DNA of 64,000 nucleotides, from the NCBI RefSeq assembly GCF_013186535.1, contig NZ_JABMCZ010000003.1, positions 248,001 to 312,000 of the forward strand, given 5' to 3'. Each line of letters opens with the position of its first letter. Within the stretch, counting starts at the first letter, position 1. The notes under the pieces are model-generated. The model searched no databases. It was not told the origin of the DNA and worked only from the letters and a program-made list of their open reading frames with translations. A program made the translations under genes and the position numbers. Positions 45,281 to 55,661 of this stretch are shown here, piece after piece. This DNA comes from Nocardia terpenica (GTDB taxonomy: Bacteria; Actinomycetota; Actinomycetes; Mycobacteriales; Mycobacteriaceae).

Positions 45281-48200
45281 TGAAGGGCCAGGGCGTCTAC
45301 TTCGACGTCATCCCCAGCCTCGACGAAACCCGCCTGGTCAAGGCATTCGCGACCGCGACCAGCCGCGCCGAGACCGCCGCCAACGACATGGTCCGCGCCA
45401 TCTCCGGACACGACTATTTCGCCTCACCCACAACGCAACTCGACCGGTGGGTCGCGAAGATGGAGACCGGGATGCGGGCGGCGAACACGATCGCCGACCG
45501 CACCGCGGAGAACCTGGTCCGCGCCAACGACCGCGTCAGGATTTCCGAACTTCAGAAGACCGCCGCGCAGCAGCGTGCCGTCGAGATGCTCGACAAGTAC
45601 GGCCAGAAGTCGTCCCAGTATCTCCAGGCGCTGGCGTCGCAGGAGCGCGCGATCCGCAGCGCTGCCGCCGCCACCCGTGACCTGTCCGCCGCCCAGGCCG
45701 CCGACACCGCCGCCGCCGCGCGGAAGATGGAGGCCCAGCGTCGGCAGGACGAGGCCACCACGGCCAGCGCCGCCGCGATGGGCCGTCTCGGCACTGCCGT
45801 CACCGGTCTGACGGTCGGCGTCGGTGCCGGGATGGCCGCGGCGTTCACCGCCGGTGCCAGCAAAGCGGGCGACCTGGAAAAAGGGCTGCGGCTGCTCCAG
45901 ACCGGCGCCAAGGAGAGCACCGAGAACATCGCTGTGCTGCGTAAGGGTGTGCTCGATCTGCAATCGCAGTGGGGGACACCGGCCAACGATCAGCTTCAGG
46001 CGTTGCTGATCATCGAGCGTGCCGGATACCACGGCCAGCAGGCGATGAACGTGCTCACCGCGGGTGTGCAGGCCGCCAAGGCTGAAGGCAGCAATTTGCG
46101 GACCGTGGTGGAGCAGTTGACCACCACCATGAACGACTTCGACGTGAAGCCGTTCGTGAAGGATGTCAATCAGGCGATGTCGACCAGTGTCGAAGTCGCG
46201 TCGATGAGCAAGGTCACCCTCGAGGAGTACGCGCGAGCGATCGGCAAGGTCGAAGAATCGGCCAAGGGCGCCGGGCTGAACATGGTCGGTCTCAACGCCG
46301 CGTTCGCCGCTGTCACCCAGCACGGCATCACCGCCGACGACACCGCGCAACTGCTGCTGCACGGCATCAATACCCTCCAGCGGCCCAGTATCAAGCAGTC
46401 CCAGGTGCTCAACCAGTTCGGGATCAGCACCGCGCAGGTCCAAGGCTGGCTCGCCGACCCGAACCTCCAGCTGGGCGGCACGGTCGAACAGATTCAAAAG
46501 CGCGTCGACAAGTACAAGGGCGCGGACGGGCGCATCCATCTGGACCCCCACGCGGTATCCATCGATGCCCGCGCGGCGCTGGATGCCGAATGGAAGTCGA
46601 TGACCGACTTTCAGCGCACGATCGCTTCCCGATTCGCCGGGCACGGCGAGATCAACGCCGAGAGCTTCAACAAGGTCATCAACGGGCTCGGGGAGGACGA
46701 CCGCGCGGTGCTGTCGGAGTGGCGGTCACTCTACGATTCCAGCCACGGGTTCAACCGGCTGCTGCGTTCCGGGCTCAACCCCTCGATGTCGCCATCGCAG
46801 GCGCAGCAGGCCATTTTCGGCGACGCGATGACGACCAAGCTGGCCCAGTACCTGCTCGACAAGGGCGGCCCGCTCCCGTACGACGACCTCTTCCGTGACC
46901 TCGGTCGAAACCAGAACCGGACCGACCCCAACGGGCAAGTCCAGGGCTCCACCCAGTCTCAGGACACGCTGAAAGCCCAACTGTCCGACCTGCGGGGTGC
47001 CCTCAACACCGACCTGACCAAGCTCGGCGACTCCTCCCAAGGCCCGCTGACCTCCTTCGTCCGCCACCTGGTCGGCCTGGCGACATTCCTCGGCGACCAC
47101 CAAGGCGTGCTCCAGTACGGCGGCCTCACCGCTCTGGGCTTGACCGGCGCGTTGGGACTCATCAAGGGCGGCAACGCCCTCGGCGGTTTGTTCGGTGCCG
47201 ACAAGGGATCGTTCGGGCGCCTCATCGGACGCGGTATCGGCGCAGGCGCCCGAGGGATCGGCACCGGAGCCGCAGCCCTGTACTCCCGCGCGGGGACAAC
47301 CGCCTGGATGGCTCGTACCGCCGCGCTGGACGGCCTCACCGCCGCCAGCGGCTGGATCGGCACCAACGCCCGCGGTCTCGCTCAGAGCGGCAGCTCGGTC
47401 GGCGGCCAGATCCGCAACGCCGCCATCGGCGGTGTCGAGATCGCGTCGAATGCGGTGGGCGCCATCGGTTCCGGCACATCCAAGGCATTCGACGCGTTGA
47501 AATCCGGTGCGGCGTCGGCGGGTTCGTCGATCGCCGGACTGTCGCGCACCATTGCCGGGCTCGGCGTCAGCATGGCCACCAACCTGAAGACGCAGACGGT
47601 CACCGCGTTCGTTGCCGGATTCCAGGTGCTCAAGGACGCGGGTGGCTGGGTCCGTGACTTCGTCGTCGCCCAGAAGGCGGCGGCGAGTGCCAGCAAGGCG
47701 TGGGCCGCCGCCCAGCTCATCCTCGATGCGGCCCTGAGCCCGGTGGGCCTAGTGGTGATCGGGATCGGTGCCGCGATCGGCGCCCTGGCCGCCGGATTCA
47801 TCTACGCCTACAACCACTCCGAGAGATTCCGCGACATCGTCACCGGCGCGCTGTCGGCGGTCGGTCGTTTCTTCTCCAAGGCGTGGACCGACTGGATCAA
47901 ACCGGTCTTCGACGGATTCGGTTCGGCCACAACAGATGTGACCTCTGCCTGGCAGAAGACGACCGATTTTTTCGGTACCTCCCTCCGTGACGTCCGGACG
48001 TTTTTCATCGAATTCGGTGCCGTAGTGTCCGAGGTGTACGGGCGGACACTGAAAGTCACTTTCGACGCGCTCGGCGCCGCGCTGGGCAAAGTCCGCGACG
48101 CGTTCTCCAACACCGTGACCTGGGTGAAGACCGAGTGGGGCAAACTGGGCCAGGTCGCCGCGACCCCGGTCAAGTGGATCATCACTCACGTCTACGACGG

Positions 48201-50877
48201 CGGCATTCGCCCGGTCTGGAACCGCATCGACAGCGTCTTCGGTGGCCACCATCAGTTACCGGAAATCCAATTCCGGGCGGCCGGTGGCGGTATCTGGGCC
48301 GGGCCGGGCACCATCCCCGGCTACGCGCCGGGCATCGATGATGTCAACGCGAAATTGTCGAAGGGTGAATCGGTCCTCACGCCCGAAGCGAGCAAGAAGC
48401 TCGGATACTCGACGATCGCCAAGCTCAACGCGGAGTCCGGCCGCCGCTCGGCGAATGATCTGATGGGCCAGCCGATCCGCGCCGCCGGGGGTCTGCTCGG
48501 TGACCTCGGCAGTGCCGCCGGGAACGCCTGGAACGACATCACCGGCGCGGCGGGATTGGCCACCAAACTCGTGTCCAACCCGGTCGCGAGCGTGCGCTCG
48601 CTGCTGGACAAGGTGCTCGGCGAGACCGGCAATACTCCCGGTGACGCCGGGTTGTGGCGGCAGGCCGCGATCGATATCCCCCGGCATTTCCTCGCCCGAG
48701 CGGTCGAGACCGCCAAGGGGTGGATCGGCTTCGGGCGCAAGAACGCCTCCGGCCCGGCCTCCGATAGCCCTGGCACGCCGTGGGTCGGCAGCGGCACCCT
48801 CGATACCTGGATCTCCCAAGCCATCGCCCTCACCGGCGTAGACCCCGCCACGTGGGGTCCGGGCTGGCACACCCTGGTGATGCGGGAATCCTCCGGCAAC
48901 CCGAACGCGATCAACCTGTGGGACTCCAACGCGAAAGCCGGGCACCCCTCCAAGGGCCTGACGCAGTTGATCGATTCGAATTTCCAGCGGTACCGAGACC
49001 CGCGCCTGTCGGATAATATTTTCGACCCGATCGCCAACCTGGTCGCGGATGCGGGCTATATCAAGGCCGTCTACGGCGATATCACTCGTGTCCAGCAGGC
49101 GAATTCGACGCTGCCCGCGCATGGTTACGCCGGTGGCGGTATCAAAGACCCGCATCTCACCGCTCCGGAAAAAGACCGCGAATCCGGGCGCACCACCGCC
49201 GCACCGGGGTTGACGACGGCGCTGGCCGACCGCACCGCGATCGATCGCGCCTGGGCCTATATTCGGTCGGTCGCGGGGACCGCCTACTCCTACGGTGGCC
49301 TGGACTGCTCGATGTTCTTGTCGGGCATCTATCAGTCGCTACTCGGCCGCGACTCAGCCATCCGGGCGTTCAACACCACCTCCGATTTCCTCGCCCTGGG
49401 GTTCCGGCGCGGGCTGGGCGGAATCTTCTCTATCGGCGTCAACCCGAAGCCAGGCGAATTAGGCCATATGGCAGGCACTTTCGATGGTGCGGATGTGGAA
49501 AGCAATGCGGCGCACGGCGTCACGTACGGGCCCGGCGCCACCGGTGCCGCTGATGCGCAGTTCCCGGACAAGTACTACCTGCCCGGTAACTTGTTCTCGC
49601 CGCCTCTCCGGGGTGCGGGTGCGAAGCCGACCGAAGGGCAGTCTCAGGCCAACAAATTGCACGCGCAGGCCCGCAAGCTGCGTGACCGGATCACCACTCT
49701 CCAGAAGGAGGAGCAGCGCGCCAACGACGCTGCGGCCCAACGTGATCAGGACGCGCTGAAGGCTGATGACGACGCGGCGAAATACACATCCAAGGCCGCG
49801 CAGCAGATCCTGGACGCGGACAAGAAGAAGTACCTCGACGCCGCGCAGAAGGCCCGTGACCGCGGCGGGAAGGCCCGCGAGGCGGCGCAGAAGGAACGCG
49901 ACCGCGCCGCGACCTACCACCAGCGCGCCCAAGACGCCCAAGTCCAGGCCGATCAGGCCGACCGGGACGCCGGGACCGCCTGGTCGTCCCCGAGCCAGGT
50001 CAAGCCCCGCCGGAACGGTTCGGGCGATCCGAACCATCTGCTGACACCGAAAGAGGCCATCGAACAACTCGCCGGTACCGCGGTCGACGCGGCCTTCGAG
50101 ACACTGGGCTTGTCCGACACCGTATTCGCCGATCCGAACCAGTCCTATCTGCTGCGGATCGGCAACGCGATCCTGAACCCGTTCGCGAAAGTGCCACCAC
50201 AACAACAGGATCAACAAGACTCCGCCGATCAGGACTCCCTCGACGCCGAGGGCGACGCTGCGGCCGGGGACGCGAGCCCGGCCATCGACGGTGGCGGCCT
50301 GGACGACACCACCGATCCCGCCGCCGATCTCGGCGGCAGCGACGACGACATGGCCGGACCCGACTCGTCACTGAGTCCGGACACCGACCTCGACAGCGGG
50401 CCCGCCGCCACTCCGGGCTCGGCGCCGCCGTCGCCGGGTCCGAATGACGTGCCGTCGCAGGCCGATCAGGACACGCAGACACCGGATCTGGGGCACTTCG
50501 CGCGCCCGGACTGGTTGCCCGGTGCGGGGCCGACAACGCCGCTGGCCCCGTCGACCGCGGTGCCGTCGCAGCCGCCGCTGACTCAGCAGCTGCTCGACCT
50601 GCTCCAGACCACACCGCAAACCCACGACGCGGGCGGGCTGCTTCAGCCCGGCCTCACGCTGGTCAACAACGCCACCGGCCTACCGGAAGCCGTCCTCGCG
50701 CCACGCGAGAAACGCAACCTCGAGGCCATCGCCCGCCTGGAACTGGGCCAGGTCGGCGGCAACCCGCGTAGCTGGGTGCATATCGAGAACCTGCACCAAT
50801 ACTCCGGTGAGGACGGCCACGACACCGGCCGCCGCATCGCCCGTGAGATGGCCGCCTACTCGGCAGGAGCACGATGA
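45277..50877 (+). CDS. tape measure protein with lytic transglycosylase and NlpC/P60-like domains
   Basis: An 1866-aa protein that sets tail length. N-terminal helical/coiled-coil part (about 40-180), then the TMP core (SKAGDLEKGLRLLQTGAKESTENIAVL) and hydrophobic stretches near 600-650 and 800-850. A soluble transglycosylase domain has catalytic Glu1204 (MRESSGNPNAINLWDSN, KGLTQLI). An NlpC/P60-like peptidase has Cys1344 (YSYGGLDCSMF) and a following His (GELGHMAG). A charged coiled coil lies at about 1460-1570 and an acidic linker near 1650-1750. The wall enzymes probably let the tail tip cross host peptidoglycan. GTG 45277 or ATG 45280. Confidence 0.9.
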   Translation: MMKGQGVYFDVIPSLDETRLVKAFATATSRAETAANDMVRAISGHDYFASPTTQLDRWVAKMETGMRAANTIADRTAENLVRANDRVRISELQKTAAQQRAVEMLDKYGQKSSQYLQALASQERAIRSAAAATRDLSAAQAADTAAAARKMEAQRRQDEATTASAAAMGRLGTAVTGLTVGVGAGMAAAFTAGASKAGDLEKGLRLLQTGAKESTENIAVLRKGVLDLQSQWGTPANDQLQALLIIERAGYHGQQAMNVLTAGVQAAKAEGSNLRTVVEQLTTTMNDFDVKPFVKDVNQAMSTSVEVASMSKVTLEEYARAIGKVEESAKGAGLNMVGLNAAFAAVTQHGITADDTAQLLLHGINTLQRPSIKQSQVLNQFGISTAQVQGWLADPNLQLGGTVEQIQKRVDKYKGADGRIHLDPHAVSIDARAALDAEWKSMTDFQRTIASRFAGHGEINAESFNKVINGLGEDDRAVLSEWRSLYDSSHGFNRLLRSGLNPSMSPSQAQQAIFGDAMTTKLAQYLLDKGGPLPYDDLFRDLGRNQNRTDPNGQVQGSTQSQDTLKAQLSDLRGALNTDLTKLGDSSQGPLTSFVRHLVGLATFLGDHQGVLQYGGLTALGLTGALGLIKGGNALGGLFGADKGSFGRLIGRGIGAGARGIGTGAAALYSRAGTTAWMARTAALDGLTAASGWIGTNARGLAQSGSSVGGQIRNAAIGGVEIASNAVGAIGSGTSKAFDALKSGAASAGSSIAGLSRTIAGLGVSMATNLKTQTVTAFVAGFQVLKDAGGWVRDFVVAQKAAASASKAWAAAQLILDAALSPVGLVVIGIGAAIGALAAGFIYAYNHSERFRDIVTGALSAVGRFFSKAWTDWIKPVFDGFGSATTDVTSAWQKTTDFFGTSLRDVRTFFIEFGAVVSEVYGRTLKVTFDALGAALGKVRDAFSNTVTWVKTEWGKLGQVAATPVKWIITHVYDGGIRPVWNRIDSVFGGHHQLPEIQFRAAGGGIWAGPGTIPGYAPGIDDVNAKLSKGESVLTPEASKKLGYSTIAKLNAESGRRSANDLMGQPIRAAGGLLGDLGSAAGNAWNDITGAAGLATKLVSNPVASVRSLLDKVLGETGNTPGDAGLWRQAAIDIPRHFLARAVETAKGWIGFGRKNASGPASDSPGTPWVGSGTLDTWISQAIALTGVDPATWGPGWHTLVMRESSGNPNAINLWDSNAKAGHPSKGLTQLIDSNFQRYRDPRLSDNIFDPIANLVADAGYIKAVYGDITRVQQANSTLPAHGYAGGGIKDPHLTAPEKDRESGRTTAAPGLTTALADRTAIDRAWAYIRSVAGTAYSYGGLDCSMFLSGIYQSLLGRDSAIRAFNTTSDFLALGFRRGLGGIFSIGVNPKPGELGHMAGTFDGADVESNAAHGVTYGPGATGAADAQFPDKYYLPGNLFSPPLRGAGAKPTEGQSQANKLHAQARKLRDRITTLQKEEQRANDAAAQRDQDALKADDDAAKYTSKAAQQILDADKKKYLDAAQKARDRGGKAREAAQKERDRAATYHQRAQDAQVQADQADRDAGTAWSSPSQVKPRRNGSGDPNHLLTPKEAIEQLAGTAVDAAFETLGLSDTVFADPNQSYLLRIGNAILNPFAKVPPQQQDQQDSADQDSLDAEGDAAAGDASPAIDGGGLDDTTDPAADLGGSDDDMAGPDSSLSPDTDLDSGPAATPGSAPPSPGPNDVPSQADQDTQTPDLGHFARPDWLPGAGPTTPLAPSTAVPSQPPLTQQLLDLLQTTPQTHDAGGLLQPGLTLVNNATGLPEAVLAPREKRNLEAIARLELGQVGGNPRSWVHIENLHQYSGEDGHDTGRRIAREMAAYSAGAR

Positions 50878-51797
50878 GCTACACCCCACCCCACGAGCCG
50901 ACGGTGTGGCAGTTGGATTCGCTTCTCGCCGAGGACGACTCGGTCCTCACCTGGATCGGCGCCGACGAGTCACGGTGGCCGATCTCCGGCGGCCTGGCAC
51001 CCATGCCCGGCGTGCAGCCCGGTGTTGCTCTACAGAGCATCGCCGGGCCGATGGGGTCGTTCAAGCATCTGGATCAGGTCGGCGCTCGCCAGGACGGTGT
51101 CACGTGGGAGGACACCGTGTGGGACGCCACCGAGCTCGACCTCGGCGTCAACATCTCCGCTCCGAGTCCGCGTGAGTTCCGGCTGGTCATGCATCGGTGG
51201 CTGGATTCCTGGGACACCCGCACCCAAGGCCGCCTGACCTGGTATTCGCGGCAGTTCGGCGAATGGTGGATCGATCTCCGCGCCGCGAAACTCCCCGCCA
51301 ACGTGATCAAAACCGCCCCAGCGTCGTTGACGACACTGGACGTCAATTGGGTTGGTAGAGCGGACTTTCCGTTCTGGGTGAGCTTCGATTCGGTATCGGC
51401 ATTGGTCGCCTCCGATCCGACCATTCTCACCGACCCTGCCGGGCGGAATCCGCCGGGCTGGCTGCCGTTGTGGAACCGGGGAGATCAACCCGGTTGGGCG
51501 AGGTTTGTTGTGCAAGGGCCGGGGACGTTCACCTTCGGGGACGGCGTGAGCTCCAACCAGGTGATCTTCGGCCCGGTGCCCGCCGGTGTTCAGGTGTTGA
51601 TCACTACGCTGCCGCGGCTGCGCAGTATCAGGGAGATCAATACGGGCACCAATCTGTACCCGCTGCTCCAGGGCCGGTGGACGGTGCCGATTCCGCGCGG
51701 CGCGGCCGTGCATATCCCGTGCTCGGTCACCGGCGCTCAAGCGGGGGTCACGCGCGTTGTCGCCTCCCTCACTCCCTATCGGAGATGGCCGGAATAG
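50874..51797 (+). CDS. distal tail / minor tail protein
   Basis: A 307-aa protein directly after the tape measure, ATG overlapping its stop. VLTWIGADESRWPISGG...GVALQSIAGPMGSFKHL, then FRLVMHRWLDSWDTRTQGRLTWYSRQFGEWWIDLRA and ARFVVQGPGTFTFGDG: a Dit-like architecture common in actinophages. Confidence 0.75.
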   Translation: MSYTPPHEPTVWQLDSLLAEDDSVLTWIGADESRWPISGGLAPMPGVQPGVALQSIAGPMGSFKHLDQVGARQDGVTWEDTVWDATELDLGVNISAPSPREFRLVMHRWLDSWDTRTQGRLTWYSRQFGEWWIDLRAAKLPANVIKTAPASLTTLDVNWVGRADFPFWVSFDSVSALVASDPTILTDPAGRNPPGWLPLWNRGDQPGWARFVVQGPGTFTFGDGVSSNQVIFGPVPAGVQVLITTLPRLRSIREINTGTNLYPLLQGRWTVPIPRGAAVHIPCSVTGAQAGVTRVVASLTPYRRWPE

Positions 51798-51840
51798 CGA
51801 ACCCCGCAAGACATAACTGGATAGCGAAAGCGGTTGTGCT

Positions 51841-53469
51841 GTGGTCGATCTCGACACCCTCGACGCACGTCTGGTGATGCGGACCGTCGATCGCGCGCTC
51901 GCCCAACAGGAGCTTGACGAAAGCCTCAGTAAGCCACGGTTTCTCGTCGAGATCTTCGACAACCAGTACGGCAAGCAGGGCGAGATCGGCGACTACATCT
52001 CCACCACGGTCACCTGGAAACGCAACGCGACCGCCGGTGCGACCATCGTCCTCAAGGGCGACGACGCGTGGGGTGCCTACGCCCGCCGCTGCCGCACCAC
52101 GGTGGTGCCGATCATCATCACCGTCAACGGCTACCGGTGGACCGGCCGCGTCGACACCGCCTCCTGGGACCTCGTAGACGGCGTCGCCACCTACACATTG
52201 CAGCTGATCAGTGACTGGCAGTGGTTCCACCGGATACTCGTGTTCCCGAATTTCGCGCTCCCGATTCAATTCCAGGTGCCCAAACAAGCCGTGTATATCG
52301 GTCCGGCGTGCACAGTGCTGGCGGTCATGTGTTTCGAGCAGTGCATCCGGCTGCAATTCGGGCTCTGGGAGATCGTCAACAACATCCTCGACCCGGCCGC
52401 CTATTTCGCGACCGCGCTGATGAAAGAAGGGCTACTCACCCCGATCGCGGTCGTGCCGGTCAACCCGCTCACCGACGCGTCGAAGTGGGTGGCGATCTCG
52501 GGACGCATGGATTCGATCGCCACCCTCGCCGATCAAGTGTGCAAAGACAACGGCATCGACATGTCGGCCGAGGCGTGGCTACCGGGCGATCCACAACCCG
52601 CACCGGACTGGTACACCCTCACCGAGCCCTGCATCGTGGTCCGGTTCGCCGACAAATCGGGGGTGACCGGGCCGACGGGGACGATCATCGACGGGCTCAT
52701 CAAAGAGGCCGTCGATATCGCCGACGGTGCGCTCGCGGAAATCCTCGACCCGCTCGCGAGCTCCGAATACCGCCCCGAAGGCATCAACCTGGCCCCGCTG
52801 TTCGGCGTGAACTGGGAGCGGCCGTGGACGGTACTGCTGCCCGACGTGCCGCGATCCGGGCTCAAGGAATGCCACATCACCGAGCATCACCCGCTGGCGC
52901 ACACGGTGATCGGCGGAGGCCGCAGCCCGCAATGGGTCAACCAAACGGTCGACATCCTGCTCCAGCTGGCACTGTCGGAAGTCTTGGCCGTGCTCGGCGC
53001 CTCCGGCATCGCACCGACCCTGCTGGACGGCATGCTGGACAACATCATTCTGTCGTTCCAGCAGGTGGAGAACGCGCCGCGGCGCTTCAAGCTCGGCAAA
53101 TTCGGGTTCCCCGAATATTTCACGTCGACGGGCTCCACTGCCTACACGTTCGGCGAATTCTTCGCCTTGGAGATTGCCCAATGGGAAACTCGCGGATTTT
53201 CCAGCTGCCAGGCCGTGATGTTCGACGGTGTCCTCTACAGTCTGGGCCGCGACTATCGTCACGGCGATCTGATGTCCTGGATACATGAGGGCAAGCTGTA
53301 CTCCGACTACATCAGCGAGATCAACGCCACCGACGACCGATCCAAGCGCGTCGAAGTCCTCACGAAAATCGGTGACGGCAGCGCGCAAGAATCGCCGTGG
53401 GCGAAACTTCAGCGCCGCCTCCAAGGGTTCGAAAACGCCATGCAGATCGCGCTGCTCAGCGCCAACTGA
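51841..53469 (+). CDS. minor tail protein (Gp37-like tail-associated)
   Basis: A 542-aa protein, GTG 51841. FLVEIFDNQYGKQGEIGDYISTTVTWKRNATAGATIVLKGDD and GYRWTGRVDTASWDL recall Gp37/tail-associated-lysin baseplate proteins of actinophages. A C-terminal part includes LGKFGFPEYFTSTGSTAYTFGEFFALEIAQWETRGF. Sits in the tail-tip position. Confidence 0.75.
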   Translation: MVDLDTLDARLVMRTVDRALAQQELDESLSKPRFLVEIFDNQYGKQGEIGDYISTTVTWKRNATAGATIVLKGDDAWGAYARRCRTTVVPIIITVNGYRWTGRVDTASWDLVDGVATYTLQLISDWQWFHRILVFPNFALPIQFQVPKQAVYIGPACTVLAVMCFEQCIRLQFGLWEIVNNILDPAAYFATALMKEGLLTPIAVVPVNPLTDASKWVAISGRMDSIATLADQVCKDNGIDMSAEAWLPGDPQPAPDWYTLTEPCIVVRFADKSGVTGPTGTIIDGLIKEAVDIADGALAEILDPLASSEYRPEGINLAPLFGVNWERPWTVLLPDVPRSGLKECHITEHHPLAHTVIGGGRSPQWVNQTVDILLQLALSEVLAVLGASGIAPTLLDGMLDNIILSFQQVENAPRRFKLGKFGFPEYFTSTGSTAYTFGEFFALEIAQWETRGFSSCQAVMFDGVLYSLGRDYRHGDLMSWIHEGKLYSDYISEINATDDRSKRVEVLTKIGDGSAQESPWAKLQRRLQGFENAMQIALLSAN

Positions 53470-53502
53470 TCGGCGTCACATCGTTATCGAAGGGGTGCCT
53501 TC

Positions 53503-54351
53503 ATGCCCATTACACCCAATCCCGACGGGAGTATCACCTGGACCGGGACCGTCGTCTTCACCGGCGCCACCGAACCACTCTCCACCGGCGTCGCGACCTT
53601 GACCCTCACACCCAGCGGCGGCTTGTCCAACCTGCCCGCGCTGGTCAACGGCGAACCGGGCATGCCGCCGACCTTCCGCAGCGTCATTGTCAACCAAATA
53701 CCGTACGGCACAACACCACCCGCCTCCACGGCCACACTGGTGTCTCCCGGCGGGCCGGGGACGGCCAGCGTCTACGATCTGACGTTGTATGTGAACGCAG
53801 GACAACCAGGGCCCGCGGGCAGCAACGCCACCGTCCTGGCCGCTGGTGATGTCGTGGCGGCCGGGATCGTCGACGGCTGGACCCTGATCTACAACGCCGC
53901 TCAATCGAAACTCGTTGCCGCACCGCCGAAACGGATCATCGGCCCGTTTGCTTCCGCTGCGCTGACCCCCTACACCGGGAACGCGGGCTCGGCCACCCTC
54001 GCCACCGTCGGCATCCCCGCCCAGCCCTGGGCTTGGCGGCCTCGCGTGCACGGGCACCTCTACACGGTCGGCACCCCCAACACCCACATCGATGCTGTTG
54101 TGCGCGTGGGTGATCCGGCCTCCGGGGACATCGTGGGTATGGGGTTGGGGCTGACCGGGACAACCATCGCTGTCGTGACGGTCGGCCCGCATTTCGCCGC
54201 GCCGGTCACCGGGACCAGCAGCTACGGTCAAGTCGCCGCGGGCGCGACAGCGACGCTGTCTCTGTTGGCGACGCAGACGGCGGCGACCACCGACACTTGG
54301 CAGGTCCTGGTGGCGGGCGGGCAGTTCCTCGTGGACGTGGTGCCCAGCTGA
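53503..54351 (+). CDS. minor tail protein
   Basis: A 282-aa protein, Gly/Thr/Ala-rich and beta-structured (DGSITWTGTVVFTGATEPLSTGVATLTLTPSGG, a GQPGPAGSN collagen-like link, then ...LVAAPPKRIIGPF). Typical of tail-tip or fibre proteins. Its stop overlaps the next start. Confidence 0.65.
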   Translation: MPITPNPDGSITWTGTVVFTGATEPLSTGVATLTLTPSGGLSNLPALVNGEPGMPPTFRSVIVNQIPYGTTPPASTATLVSPGGPGTASVYDLTLYVNAGQPGPAGSNATVLAAGDVVAAGIVDGWTLIYNAAQSKLVAAPPKRIIGPFASAALTPYTGNAGSATLATVGIPAQPWAWRPRVHGHLYTVGTPNTHIDAVVRVGDPASGDIVGMGLGLTGTTIAVVTVGPHFAAPVTGTSSYGQVAAGATATLSLLATQTAATTDTWQVLVAGGQFLVDVVPS

Positions 54352-55217
54352 TGGCGCTGTCACCCCAGTTCGTCAACGCGTTCGGCGAAGCTCTGGTCGA
54401 CCTCCTCGAAGCCAAGGTCGCGCTCCTGATCACCGGCGCCACCGGCGGCCTGATCGACCTGCGCGGCTGGGCGCAGCAGTTGCGCGCCGACGCCGACAAG
54501 GCCATCGCCCAAGCCACCGCCGCACAGACCGCCGTCGCGTCGAAACCAGGGATCTCCCAGGTCCCGATCCCCTCGACCTTGTGGGGGTCCTTCGGTGCCG
54601 ACGAGGACGCCACCTTTCCCCGCTCCCAGCTGAGTTTCGGGGCGGCGGGAAACACCGCCTCGGCCAGTGGCGGCAATACCGGCGCCCATTCGCACGCGTT
54701 GAGCATCGTCCCCGACTACCAGCCCGCCGGGCACGGGTCGAATTATTTGGAGATCGGGTACATCCGCACCACCCGCGACCGCACCTATTCCCAGGTCGGA
54801 TTCATCACCGGCAGCTCCGCCACCTGGGCCGGGATCACCGCCGCCTACATCGGCGTATACCGGGTCGACCCGGCCACCGGCAACCTGACCCTGGTCACCC
54901 CCGACATCGCCGCCCGCAACCTCGCCGGGGAGATCACCACGCAGAACACCGAGCAACGCTTCGACCTCGGGACCACGGTGAACGCCAAGCAGAACGACAT
55001 CTGGGCCGTCGGTGTCCTGCAAGTCACCAACTTGTTGCAGACCTGCGCGAGCATCATGCAGATCACGCTGGCCGACCTCATCCCGCCGCCCGGCACCCAC
55101 TTCCCGCGCAAGAACTACTGCTACGCGGGCCCCTATGGCAGCATCCCGGCATCGATCCCGGAATCGGACCTGAAATACGACCAGTCGACCAAATTACCGT
55201 TCTACGTTCTGAGGTGA
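54351..55217 (+). CDS. minor tail / receptor-binding-like protein
   Basis: A 288-aa protein, ATG 54351 at the previous stop. N-terminal helix, then GNTGAHSHALSIVPDYQPAGHGSNYLEIGYIRTTRDRTYSQVGFITG and AYIGVYRVDPATGNL, a beta-sandwich domain frequent in actinophage tail tips that may bind carbohydrate. Confidence 0.65.
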   Translation: MALSPQFVNAFGEALVDLLEAKVALLITGATGGLIDLRGWAQQLRADADKAIAQATAAQTAVASKPGISQVPIPSTLWGSFGADEDATFPRSQLSFGAAGNTASASGGNTGAHSHALSIVPDYQPAGHGSNYLEIGYIRTTRDRTYSQVGFITGSSATWAGITAAYIGVYRVDPATGNLTLVTPDIAARNLAGEITTQNTEQRFDLGTTVNAKQNDIWAVGVLQVTNLLQTCASIMQITLADLIPPPGTHFPRKNYCYAGPYGSIPASIPESDLKYDQSTKLPFYVLR

Positions 55218-55223
55218 ATCGTC

Positions 55224-55646
55224 GTGTCCGACAAGCTCGCTCACGTCAAAGCCCTGTTCCACGCCGTGACATTGGACGGGTTCGGTGCCCGCAGATACGT
55301 CGGCCATCACCGGCTCGACCGGGCCCGCACCTTCCTGCACACCGTCGTCGCCCCCGCGCTGTGGCGGGCCATCACCGCCGACGACCCCGGCTACGACCCC
55401 CTCGGCCCACCCACCGACGCACAGGGCACTGCGGCGGTCCGGTACTTCGTGACCTTCCTCGAGGCTCACCGCGAATTCGAACGCCTCGCCCACCCCCACG
55501 ACGAGCTGTGGCACATCCTCTACCAACCCGGCCAAGAGGGCTGTTTCTTCGACGACCTGTGCGCCGCCCTGCACGCCGATGACCCCGACTGGGCGGGACC
55601 GGTGCCGTTCGTCGCGTATCCACCCGCCATCCACCACCATCCGTGA
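55224..55646 (+). CDS. hypothetical 140-aa protein
   Basis: GTG start. HVKALFHAVTLDGFGARRYVGHHRLDRARTFLHTVVAPALWRAI, then VRYFVTFLEAHREFERLAHPHDELWHILYQ. Helical, soluble; conserved-looking but no family I can name. Between tail tip and lysis genes. Confidence 0.55.
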   Translation: MSDKLAHVKALFHAVTLDGFGARRYVGHHRLDRARTFLHTVVAPALWRAITADDPGYDPLGPPTDAQGTAAVRYFVTFLEAHREFERLAHPHDELWHILYQPGQEGCFFDDLCAALHADDPDWAGPVPFVAYPPAIHHHP

Positions 55647-55661
55647 AAGCAGGCCGCCCGC

